From: JAUIET01 sp045106985
GTDB lineage: Bacteria; Pseudomonadota; Gammaproteobacteria; Pseudomonadales; JAUIET01
Reading direction: 5' to 3'
DNA: 64,000 nucleotides
Assembly: GCA_045106985.1 (NCBI GenBank)
Contig: JBGCFQ010000020.1
Coordinates: 1 to 64,000 of the forward strand
Both the position numbers and the translations under genes were made by a program. The notes under the pieces are model-generated. The model ran no database searches and was not told where the DNA came from. It saw only the letters and a list, made by a program, of their open reading frames with translations. Of this stretch, positions 17,525-24,389 are shown one piece after another; the stretch's first letter is position 1; each line of letters starts with the position of its first letter.

Positions 17525-18000
17525 TCACGCCAAGTCAACCTTAGTTTCACCTACCACCTCATGCATCAAGGCAGTGTCGCACGGAGTAGCCGGAATCATC
17601 TTATCTGACCTAACAATCTTCGGAGTCTTGCCCAGCAATTCACCCATGTATTCGCACCAATCTTCAGCGCTGACTGTCTGGCTTCCACACCAGTTCACCA
17701 CCGGTGGTGGCGACGCTGCGTGATCAAGCATGGCCAGCATTTTGTCGTAGTAATCGTCTCCATGAATCAGGTTGTAATAATTTCGCTCATCAGTTTAAAG
17801 ATAGATAGGTTCATCCATGCTATTACTGCAGGAATGCCGAACTGCTCGGAGGCAAACTTCATCACAGCTTCTGCCACTAAACGTCTTGCAAAGCTTTTGC
17901 CTTTTCCTTGGGGTGAGTTCGTAGTCAGAGCCCAGCCACCGTATTTATCAACCAGTCCAGCCATTATCTTTCTCGATCTTTCAAATGTGTTCACCAGACG
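17525..18000 (-). pseudogene. Remnant of an NAD-dependent epimerase/dehydratase (C-terminal part, frameshifted)
   Basis: Two minus-strand frames hold consecutive parts of one protein. From about 17994 the first gives VAEAVMKFASEQFGIPAVIA then WMNLSIF, and stops near 17768. The second, open from about 17797, gives NYYNLIHGDDYYDKMLAML, then VVNWCGSQTVSAEDWCEYMG and ends at 17525. Together they match the C-terminal half of extended SDR epimerases (AEAV..F..EQFGIPA.I.R.N followed by HGDDYY). The nucleotide-binding N-terminus is missing and a frameshift separates the pieces near 17797, so it is non-functional. The bases between 17281 and 17524 show nothing I recognise. Confidence 0.7.
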
Positions 18001-18042
18001 CTTACGCTAATTACAAACCCAATCAACGCTTACGCCGGCATA

Positions 18043-18075
18043 CCTATAACAGCTATAAGCAACACCTATAAGAAA
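18043..18075. promoter_or_regulatory. Cluster of TATAG-type motifs upstream of the DapB-N-like gene
   Basis: CCTATAACAGCTATAAG (18043-18059) is followed at once by CACCTATAAG (from 18063). On the minus strand this reads TTATAG-GTG-TTGC-TTATAG-CTG-TTATAGG, so three TATAG units are repeated in one orientation. The 14-base core TATAG-CTG-TTATAG recurs as TATAG-GTG-TTATAG at 22691-22704. It lies about 150 bases before the gene at 18215 and just before the epimerase remnant on the other strand, so it may be an operator for either. Confidence 0.35.
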
Positions 18076-18214
18076 TTTAGCTATCGCAGACTAGGTGCTG
18101 AGCGTAATCATAGGCATCACTGGTATTCCATGTTTGGCGTTCTCGACTTGAACCTGCCGCTCTATTGTGGGAGATGGAATGCCATAAACAACTACGCACT
18201 CAGAGGCTAGACAG

Positions 18215-19276
18215 ATGACATACAAAGTAATTCAGTGGGCAACCGGTGGTGTCGGTAAAGCCGCGATTGAGGCCGTGCTAGACCACCCGGACTTAGAGCT
18301 TGTTGGTTGCTGGGTTCATAGCGACAACAAAAATGGCAAAGATGTAGGCGAAATTCTTGGCATCGCACCCATTGGCGTGCAAGCCAGCTCTAGTAAAGAA
18401 GCGATCCTCGCAATGGACGCAGATTGCGTGGTCTACACCCCGCTGTTCCCCAAAGAACAGGAAGTCATCAACATACTGGCTTCGGGCAAGTCAGTGGTAA
18501 CCTCCGTAGGTTGGGTTTATCCGCACAACTGCATGGACACCACGCCATTTGAAGAAGCCTGCGCAAAAGGTAATTCGGCCCTGCACGGCACAGGCATTCA
18601 CCCCGGCGGCATGACAGAACGATTCCCCCTGACATTGTCGGCGCTAACCCGCGGCATTACGCTTGTTCAGGTGGATGAGTACTCCGACATTCGCACGTAT
18701 GGCGCGCCTGACGTCGTAAAAGACATGATGTTGTTTGGTCACACACCGGAAGCCGCTCGCAAAAGCCCTATGGTGCGCTTCATGGGCAACGGGTTTATGC
18801 AGTCCATTGATATGGTTGCGAAAGAGCTTGGCTTCAATCTTGACCCTGAGAAGCGCACTATCCACGATATATCTGTCGCCACAGCGCCTATAGATTCACC
18901 CATTGGTATTATCGAACCGGGCTTGGTAGCCGGGCAGAAATTCACCTGGCAGGGGCTGGTTGGTGGCGAAGCCGTTATCAGCGCCTCGGTGTGCTGGTTG
19001 ATGGGGGAAGATAATCTCGAACAGGGCTGGGGGTTTGGCCCTGAAGGCGCCCGTTACGACGTGATGGTCAAAGGCGACCCGGATATGAGCATGACCATTC
19101 ACGGCTGCCATCCTGCGAGTGTAGAGGCAGGGCTGATTCGCAACGAGGGCGTTGTGGTAACAGCGCTGCATTGCGTTAGTGCGATACCTTATGTGTGCGC
19201 CGCCGGCCCTGGCATCAAAACCTATCTCGACCTACCTCTTATAGCCGGCCGCGCGGCACCAAAGTTTCAGGCGTAA
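18215..19276 (+). CDS. DapB N-terminal-domain-like NAD(P)-dependent oxidoreductase
   Basis: A 353-residue protein with an N-terminal Rossmann fold of the dihydrodipicolinate-reductase type. VIQWATGGVGKAAIEAVLDHPDLELVG (residues 5-31) includes the GGVGK dinucleotide loop, followed by GKDVGEILG and the DCVVYTPLF strand. LHGTGIHPGGMTERFPLTLS near residues 128-147 resembles the central motif of the amine dehydrogenase-like group found in mycobacteria and marine proteobacteria, related to 2,4-diaminopentanoate dehydrogenase. It is not lysine-pathway DapB, which is about 270 residues. The natural substrate is unknown. It is surrounded by remnants of other oxidoreductase genes and is the main intact enzyme of this segment. 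Confidence 0.82.
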   Translation: MTYKVIQWATGGVGKAAIEAVLDHPDLELVGCWVHSDNKNGKDVGEILGIAPIGVQASSSKEAILAMDADCVVYTPLFPKEQEVINILASGKSVVTSVGWVYPHNCMDTTPFEEACAKGNSALHGTGIHPGGMTERFPLTLSALTRGITLVQVDEYSDIRTYGAPDVVKDMMLFGHTPEAARKSPMVRFMGNGFMQSIDMVAKELGFNLDPEKRTIHDISVATAPIDSPIGIIEPGLVAGQKFTWQGLVGGEAVISASVCWLMGEDNLEQGWGFGPEGARYDVMVKGDPDMSMTIHGCHPASVEAGLIRNEGVVVTALHCVSAIPYVCAAGPGIKTYLDLPLIAGRAAPKFQA

Positions 19277-19287
19277 CGCACCTGATT

Positions 19288-19427
19288 ATGGGCAGGTTTA
19301 AGCTCACTGACAAAATCGCCATCGTTACTGGAGCGGGTAAATGGGTTGGCTGACAGATAAAGTGTTCCAGATTGACGGCGGTGAACTGCCCCCGTTATTT
19401 CAGTCCCTACCCCACCACTCTGACTAA
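19288..19427 (+). pseudogene. Short-chain dehydrogenase with large internal deletion
   Basis: ATG 19288 opens an SDR N-terminus, FKLTDKIAIVTGAGK, the usual TGxxxGIG cofactor loop cut short after GAGK, and it stops at 19353. From 19341 a second frame reads GWLTDKVFQIDGGELPPLF and ends at the TAA 19425-19427, which is the standard SDR C-terminus (tG..f.vDGG). So about 180-200 residues, including the Ser-Tyr-Lys active site, have been deleted and the ends joined out of frame. It lies 11 bases after the DapB-N-like gene, on the same strand, suggesting a former operon. Confidence 0.75.
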
Positions 19428-19548
19428 GCTGCTTTTAGCCAGGTTCGTCACCTATGTGAAGCTGGTTTCCTAGCTTCGCACACCGATATCGCGTGGGTAC
19501 TGAATATCCATGTCGCGCTAGGCATAGGCTACTAAGCACGTGCCATCA

Positions 19549-19800
19549 CTACTCGTTAAATCCCACTCCCAAAGATTGGTAAGGCACATCAGAAACCGTT
19601 TTCTCTAACCACTGGTTTTCGCGTTCCATACCTGTACCTAAACAGCGATGGTTTGCTCCGATATCTTCGATATTGGTCGGCTTTGGCACCCTCTCCTTCA
19701 CGTATAAGCTGGTGATAATCCAATTGAAAGTGGCGCTGGTAATAGCTCGATGGAGTGATGTTTTCTGCTCGCTAGCAAAAGCCAGCTTTGGAGTGTTTGT
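19549..19800 (-). pseudogene. Open frame of 83 codons without a start, probable gene tail remnant
   Basis: On the minus strand a frame is open from just after TGA (19801-19803) to TAG (19549-19551). It has no ATG near its beginning, only a GTG about half-way, so ordinary ORF searches miss it. The product includes HRAITSATFNWIITSLYVKE, then VPKPTNIEDIGANHRCLG and QWLEKTVSDVPYQSLGVGF. The composition looks like real protein, not random translation, but I cannot name the family. It is probably the C-terminus of another decayed gene. Confidence 0.35.
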
Positions 19801-20217
19801 TCAGACGTATATCCAGCACTGGCGGCTGTACATGTGTTGCCCGCGCTGGTGAGGTTGCAATTCCTAGCGTCGTTTCGTCAATCTGGACAATGTGCCGAAT
19901 TTCATGCTTAGTAGTCCTAACTTAGGTCCTAACTATGACGTCGATCTCTCTGAGTCGCTCGGACTATCACGGCAATATACGGCCTGTAGTTATCCAACGG
20001 CGACTGTTCCTCACTTCTTGTAATAAAGGGCGATATGGCTCTGTTTAATGCCGATCGGATAATGCGACTAATTCATCAGCAGTAAGGACTTTCGCCGCAT
20101 GGGATACTAACCGAGAATAAGTACTAGTTTCGTTTAGGGCAAATAGTCGATTGAAGGAAAGCAGCTCTTTGCTTACGATTACGCCTGTAGAATCCGAGAT
20201 GAACAGGAACGTCCCAC
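19801..20217. other. Non-coding stretch before the SRPBCC gene
   Basis: No intact gene is visible in about 417 bases. Short open runs exist on the minus strand (for example IRHIVQIDETTLGIATSPA near 19830-19910) and may continue the decayed gene at 19549-19800 in another frame. I saw no inverted terminal repeats that would mark an insertion sequence. Confidence 0.3.
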
Positions 20218-20676
20218 ATGATTACCGAGAACGCAGTTTACTCAGATGAAGTAAGCATTGAAGCCCCAGCTGAGCTAGTGTGGGAGATTCTGATGGACTT
20301 TGACAATTACAAAGCCTGGAATAGCTTTTGCCCTAGCGCGAAGAACGAATCGCTTGAGATGGGGTCTGCGGTAGATATGATGGTAAACCTTGGCGGAGAG
20401 CTTTCTCAGCAGATTGAGTACATTTGCCGCCACGAGCCGGGCCACTGCATAGCCTGGGCAATGGATAATAAGCCCGACGACCCCGTACATGCTGTGCGCA
20501 GTCAATACCTTAATCGAATTGACGACTCACGCTGCACTTACATGACCGTGGATGAGTTCGCGGGACCTCAGATGGCGGCAATGATGGAACACTTTGCCCC
20601 AATTGTTGAAAAAGGTTTTAACCAATGTGCCTATGACCTCAAGGTGCATGCAGAGAAGATACACAGCGCCTCTTGA
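20218..20676 (+). CDS. SRPBCC family protein (polyketide cyclase/START-like)
   Basis: A 152-residue soluble protein with the SRPBCC opening pattern SDEVSIEAPAELVWEILMDFDNYKAWN, in which the I.AP...VW..L.D...Y..W core is diagnostic. A long C-terminal helix (residues ~125-150) closes the hydrophobic pocket. Members bind lipids or hydrophobic ligands or act as cyclases and aromatases; no reaction can be predicted. ATG 20218 is used. It converges with the DUF1214 gene (12 bases between stops) and sits inside the decaying accessory segment. Confidence 0.8.
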   Translation: MITENAVYSDEVSIEAPAELVWEILMDFDNYKAWNSFCPSAKNESLEMGSAVDMMVNLGGELSQQIEYICRHEPGHCIAWAMDNKPDDPVHAVRSQYLNRIDDSRCTYMTVDEFAGPQMAAMMEHFAPIVEKGFNQCAYDLKVHAEKIHSAS

Positions 20677-20687
20677 TGCTCTGCTAT

Positions 20688-22097
20688 CTAAAACACTCTA
20701 TACCGCCTCTGCACGTGCTCTTGGCGAACCTGTATAACATCACGTCGTTCCCGCTCCGTTAACCTAGGCATATCTTCAGGGAAGTATTCGTCGATTTGGT
20801 CAAAACGAATCTTCTCAGCTTTAATCGTTGGCCAATCTTTTTCAGGCGGAATTTCTGCATAGGCCCAGCGGTGTGACAAATAGCCGCGCGGCAAGCCTGT
20901 GGTATCTAGCCAATTTTGCACGCCGGGGTCCTTATGTGAAACAACCCAGCGCTGCTTGCGATCTTCGCCCATGTACATCTGGTGTAAGTTCATGCTGCTT
21001 TGATGGTTGGCATAGTCTGGGGACTCGCCCCACAAATTGCCGAGGTGCACGCTGACGTATACAGGGTCTCCAGTATAGGTGGCCTCAATATACAAGGCTT
21101 CATCATTTTTCAGGTCGTAAAGACCGCCGGCGTACACGTTGGTGCTCATGCCGCCGCCCGTGTCACTGGAGGCGCAATTGGGCTTGTTGTAACCATTCTC
21201 GGGGTAGAAGTATTTTCCGTCTTCAGGCGCACCATGACTGCCATTCACGTTAAGTACTTTGTCGTAGAAGTCTAACCAGAACTGCATATGGCCATTGACG
21301 ACTGAGCCCATTTTTCGCAGCTCGGCCGCGCACTTAGCAGGTGTAAGTGCCGCAGGATGGCCACCAGCGCTATCCAGATTGGTAATACTTAGGTGAATGG
21401 CTTCTTCGTTTTCCCAATCGTAAAACAACTGGCGCCCGCTGATAAAGGTGGCGTACCGGTCCTCACCGTTCGGGTCACGTTTGTTGGGGCCCTTAACGGT
21501 GCATATGAAATTTCCTGTAAAGCCTTCAGGCTTTTCTGGGCCGAGCAGTAGCTCGAACTCACCGTTGTCGTCAATTTGAAGATTTGAGGTATCTAGCGTA
21601 CCAAAGCCTGTGCGGAATCCAGGAGTCAGCTCGCGCAAACTGCCACTGTCACCTGACATCGGTCCATTGGCGGTTTCGAAAATAAAGTACTGCGGCGCGT
21701 ATGGGCCTTCAGGTGCTCGGGGCTCTCCACGCCAATGACGAAAGTCAGCCGCTTTGCCTTTAATCAAGTATCGATTTCGGCCATCTATAGGCGCATAGAA
21801 ATAAATTGCGTCAGCATTTTCGATGGTCGACTTGTTGAAGATTGATAATGCATTTCGAAAAGATGGGAATTCAGGATCGGCGTTAAAAGTTCGCTCAATT
21901 CCATGATGAACAAAACCTGCGAGGTAACGATAGCCCTCTGCTAAAACCCTGCTGGTAGGTTCTGGCGCATAACGATCAGGGCTGTCAATAATATCCCTGG
22001 CGTCTTGCAAGTTTGAAATAAGATCGTCCCACGCTGCGCGTAATTCTGCCTTATCTTTTTCTACTTGCTCTATTTCCATCTGGTTTTGTTCCGCCAT
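20688..22097 (-). CDS. DUF1214 domain-containing protein (long paralogue)
   Basis: A 469-residue relative of the protein at 497-1585. The shared features are the N-terminal AWDDLISNLQDARDII and GYRYLAGFVHHGIER, IENADAIYFYAPIDG (compare the NPDNIYHNANLDG of the first copy), and the C-terminal DUF1214 stretch, DEALYIEATYTGDPVYVSVHLGNLWGES, whose key part is DEALYIE....VYVSVHLGNLW, with VVSHKDPGVQNWLDTTG. It has no signal peptide. Its ATG has AAAGG eight bases upstream. The function is unknown. Directly upstream on the same strand lie remnants resembling a sulfotransferase and an SDR; the other copy is also followed by a sulfotransferase, so the two families may be functionally linked. Confidence 0.8.
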   Translation of the reverse strand: MAEQNQMEIEQVEKDKAELRAAWDDLISNLQDARDIIDSPDRYAPEPTSRVLAEGYRYLAGFVHHGIERTFNADPEFPSFRNALSIFNKSTIENADAIYFYAPIDGRNRYLIKGKAADFRHWRGEPRAPEGPYAPQYFIFETANGPMSGDSGSLRELTPGFRTGFGTLDTSNLQIDDNGEFELLLGPEKPEGFTGNFICTVKGPNKRDPNGEDRYATFISGRQLFYDWENEEAIHLSITNLDSAGGHPAALTPAKCAAELRKMGSVVNGHMQFWLDFYDKVLNVNGSHGAPEDGKYFYPENGYNKPNCASSDTGGGMSTNVYAGGLYDLKNDEALYIEATYTGDPVYVSVHLGNLWGESPDYANHQSSMNLHQMYMGEDRKQRWVVSHKDPGVQNWLDTTGLPRGYLSHRWAYAEIPPEKDWPTIKAEKIRFDQIDEYFPEDMPRLTERERRDVIQVRQEHVQRRYRVF

Positions 22098-22137
22098 TTT
22101 CCGTACCTTTTAGTTATTCATTTACTGTGCTGCAGTT

Positions 22138-22550
22138 CTATCCTGCGACCGAGCCACCATCCGCAGACAGAATTGCGCCCTCAGCGAAAAGTGCTTCATC
22201 AAACACTAGAAAAAATGCTCTGCGCCATGTCTTCTAGCGAGCCACGGCGAACAGAAAACCATTGCCTATATTCTAACCCACGCGATAACCTTTCAAGAAT
22301 ATAGTCATAGTGCCCACCTGGATAATTCAAATAGTATGCGGATTGACCAAGACCGAACTCTTTTAGGTGCTAATCATAGCTGCAGTGCTTGCTGCGCGGG
22401 TGGGCATCAACATACGCAGCAATAGCATTTCTCACCCCGCCAAGATACGGGAGGAAAAAATGATCATAAACACGGTCTACCACGGCTGTCGATCTGCAAC
22501 AGCTTTTCTAGCCCTGGACGAGAATGGTCGATGCCAAAATCATCCAGTCA
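22138..22550 (-). pseudogene. Degenerate coding remnants: sulfotransferase-like piece and SDR C-terminus
   Basis: One minus-strand frame runs from about 22471 to TGA at 22199-22201 with a single internal TAG (22370-22372). Around that stop it reads VRNAIAAYVDAHPRSKHC, SYD, stop, HLKEFGLGQSAY. The HPR.KH...Y..L.EFGL pattern is the usual sulfotransferase C-terminus. Next comes GSLEDMAQSIF, and a neighbouring frame continues FLVFDEALFAEGAILSADGG to TAG at 22138-22140, which is a typical SDR ending. A further short frame at 22464-22547 contains SRPGLEKLLQID. The whole region is broken by stops and frameshifts. Assignment of the first part to sulfotransferases is tentative; the SDR ending is clearer. 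Confidence 0.5.
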
Positions 22551-22726
22551 TGACCTTTCCACAGTCTCTGTCAGTAGCCTAGTTACATCGAAGTTAGTCC
22601 CACTCATCCTGCCCACCCGCCTCTACACAAGCATCTCTTCAAAGGGATGAATCATAGGTAAGCATAATGTTCACTACTAGACCCCAATGGCTATAACACC
22701 TATAGAGAACATCACACGAGGCGTGT
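22551..22726. promoter_or_regulatory. Spacer with a TATAG-type motif copy at 22691-22704
   Basis: CTATAACACCTATA at 22691-22704 reads TATAG-GTG-TTATAG on the minus strand and is followed there by CC. It matches the 18044-18057 element at all but one of the 14 core positions. It lies just past the LysR stop codon and upstream, on the minus strand, of the remnants and the DUF1214 gene. No gene is seen in this spacer. Confidence 0.3.
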
Positions 22727-23614
22727 CTAGCCAACACCACTGTTTCTGCACACATTCATCCACCCATCAACAGAATCCAGATGAATTCTCTTCTTAGGTA
22801 GTGTGAAGTAGAATGTTCTGCTCAAGTTCCGTCTCGGCAGCTTTAGCGGCACCAGGTCACCGTGCGCAAAGTTCTTGCGGAGCACAATTTCAGACAGGCA
22901 ACCAATACCCAATCCCGATTCCACAGCATTTTTAATCGCTTCATTGTGCTTGAACTCCAGATAGATATTAATATCAGCCATCAGGTCAGTCATCGCTCGC
23001 TCGAACGTATGACGCGCCCCAGAGTCGGGTTCTCTTAGAATCCACAGAGCTTCCTTTATCTCTCTATCATTTAAGGTTTTCTTGCCCGCAAGAGGGTGAC
23101 TAGCGCTGCAAAACACCACCAGCTCGTCGTTGCGCCAGGGAATGAGCTCAAGGTCGGGATGTTGGATCTCGTTCTCAACCATGCCGATATCCACCTCATA
23201 ATTAAGCACCTTCGACACTACATCTGGTGTATTTGCGATATCAAGCTGCACATTGGCATTGGGGTACTGGCCCAAATAATCGGCTAAATAACGGGTGGCG
23301 AGATGGTTTCCAATGGTAAAACTGGCGCCCACTTTTATATGGCCTATATCCGCATGGCCAATCAGCATCTCTTCTACACGTTGACACTGCGTTAGAATGT
23401 TCTCGGCCTCTAGGCGGATGGTTTGGCCTGTAGCGTTAAGCGTTAGTCCGGTGCCGCGCCGGTCAAACAGGCTAACCTCGTAATTGTGCTCAAGATTCAG
23501 CAAGGCTTCGCTAGCGGCAGACTGCGACATATGCAGTGACTTAGCCGCTTTAGATATGTTTTGGTGTCTGGCAACCGCCAGGAAGATTTGTAGCTGTCGA
23601 AGGGTAAATTTCAT
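22727..23614 (-). CDS. LysR family transcriptional regulator
   Basis: A 295-residue LysR-type protein. The N-terminal winged helix-turn-helix is complete: LRQLQIFLAVARHQNISKAAKSLHMSQSAASEALLNLE, whose key elements are LRQLQIF, SKAAKSLHMSQSAAS and L..LE, followed by LFDRRG. The rest is a periplasmic-binding-protein-like effector domain with VGASFTIGNHLATRYL and the ending region GLGIGCLSEIVL. The type resembles the CysL/YeiE branch, which responds to sulfite or related sulfur signals. It is divergent from cysC-sat, and a 10-bp direct repeat lies between them, so control of sulfate activation is the natural inference. The ATG is at 23614. Confidence 0.88.
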   Translation of the reverse strand: MKFTLRQLQIFLAVARHQNISKAAKSLHMSQSAASEALLNLEHNYEVSLFDRRGTGLTLNATGQTIRLEAENILTQCQRVEEMLIGHADIGHIKVGASFTIGNHLATRYLADYLGQYPNANVQLDIANTPDVVSKVLNYEVDIGMVENEIQHPDLELIPWRNDELVVFCSASHPLAGKKTLNDREIKEALWILREPDSGARHTFERAMTDLMADINIYLEFKHNEAIKNAVESGLGIGCLSEIVLRKNFAHGDLVPLKLPRRNLSRTFYFTLPKKRIHLDSVDGWMNVCRNSGVG

Positions 23615-23654
23615 TGATCAGTATTCGTAGGGTTGCAGAATTCTCGCGTATCGG

Positions 23655-23686
23655 AATAACCGGTAGCACTGTCCATAATAACCGGT
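23655..23686. promoter_or_regulatory. Direct repeat between LysR gene and cysC, candidate operator
   Basis: AATAACCGGT occurs at 23655-23664 and again at 23677-23686, start to start 22 bases, about two helical turns. Each copy contains the palindrome ACCGGT. The pair lies 41 bases upstream of the LysR start and 73 before the cysC start, where a LysR-type activator is expected to bind. It is the only clear repeat in the 145-base divergent region. Confidence 0.5.
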
Positions 23687-23759
23687 TTTACATGCATCGA
23701 TAAAGTCTCTAAGGTTGCGCGCTTTCCAAACCAACTCCAGCACAAAGAGGATAAAGGTA

Positions 23760-24377
23760 ATGGCTGAGCAAAAGGCAACCAACGTACATTGGCACGAGGG
23801 TGATATAACAAGCGAGCATCGCCAAAAGCTAATGGGCCATAAGGGTGCTACTTTATGGTTTACCGGCTTATCGGGGTCCGGCAAGAGTACGGTGGCCGTT
23901 GAGCTAGAGGGTGCTCTTCATCAAATGGGGGTGGTTTCCTACCGCCTTGATGGCGACAACGTGCGCATGGGGATTAACAAAAACCTTGGTTTTTCAGCGG
24001 AAGATCGTACAGAGAATATTCGTCGCATTGGTGAGATTGCAAAACTGTTTGTAGACGCAGGCACCATAGCGCTGTCTAGCTTTATAAGCCCCTACCGTGC
24101 AGACCGCGAGCAGGTTCGTGAACTGCATGAAGCGGCGGGTATGGATTTTATAGAAGTCTTCGTCGACTGCTCACTGGAAGCGGCCGAGAGCAGAGATCCT
24201 AAAGGGTTGTACAAGAAAGCCCGAGCAGGTGAAATTAAGAACTTTACCGGCATCGACGACCCTTACGAGGCACCAACCAAGCCAGAGATTCACCTTCACT
24301 CCGACCAACAAAGCTTGGCTGAAGAAGTGGGAACCATTTTGCTCGTGCTTAAAGAGCGCGGCATTATCAACAAGTAA
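23760..24377 (+). CDS. cysC: Adenylylsulfate kinase
   Basis: A 205-residue cytoplasmic kinase that phosphorylates APS to PAPS with ATP. It has the P-loop GLSGSGKST near residues 35-43, RLDGDNVRMGINKNLGFS (the APS-binding DGD element), the FISPYR motif near 110, and the GLYKKARAGEIKNFTGID lid region. Length and domain order are standard for the free-standing enzyme. ATG 23760 follows an AGAGGATAAAGG purine-rich leader; the frame extends upstream to 23715 without a better start. The sat gene follows after 12 bases, so the two are an operon. PAPS may feed sulfate reduction or the sulfotransferase at 1630-2808. Confidence 0.94.
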   Translation: MAEQKATNVHWHEGDITSEHRQKLMGHKGATLWFTGLSGSGKSTVAVELEGALHQMGVVSYRLDGDNVRMGINKNLGFSAEDRTENIRRIGEIAKLFVDAGTIALSSFISPYRADREQVRELHEAAGMDFIEVFVDCSLEAAESRDPKGLYKKARAGEIKNFTGIDDPYEAPTKPEIHLHSDQQSLAEEVGTILLVLKERGIINK

Positions 24378-24389
24378 TTGGAGAATAGT

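Noticed and set aside
17448..18010. Two plus-strand frames opposite the epimerase remnant
   Set aside because: The minus strand here contains clear epimerase motifs, so the plus-strand frames are shadows.
19428..20217. Possible insertion sequence in the long gap
   Set aside because: No inverted terminal repeats, target duplication or transposase motif could be found; only gene-tail-like frames are visible.
22367..22582. 71-codon plus-strand frame in the DUF1214 upstream region
   Set aside because: It is antisense to minus-strand frames that carry recognisable remnant motifs, and its product resembles nothing.
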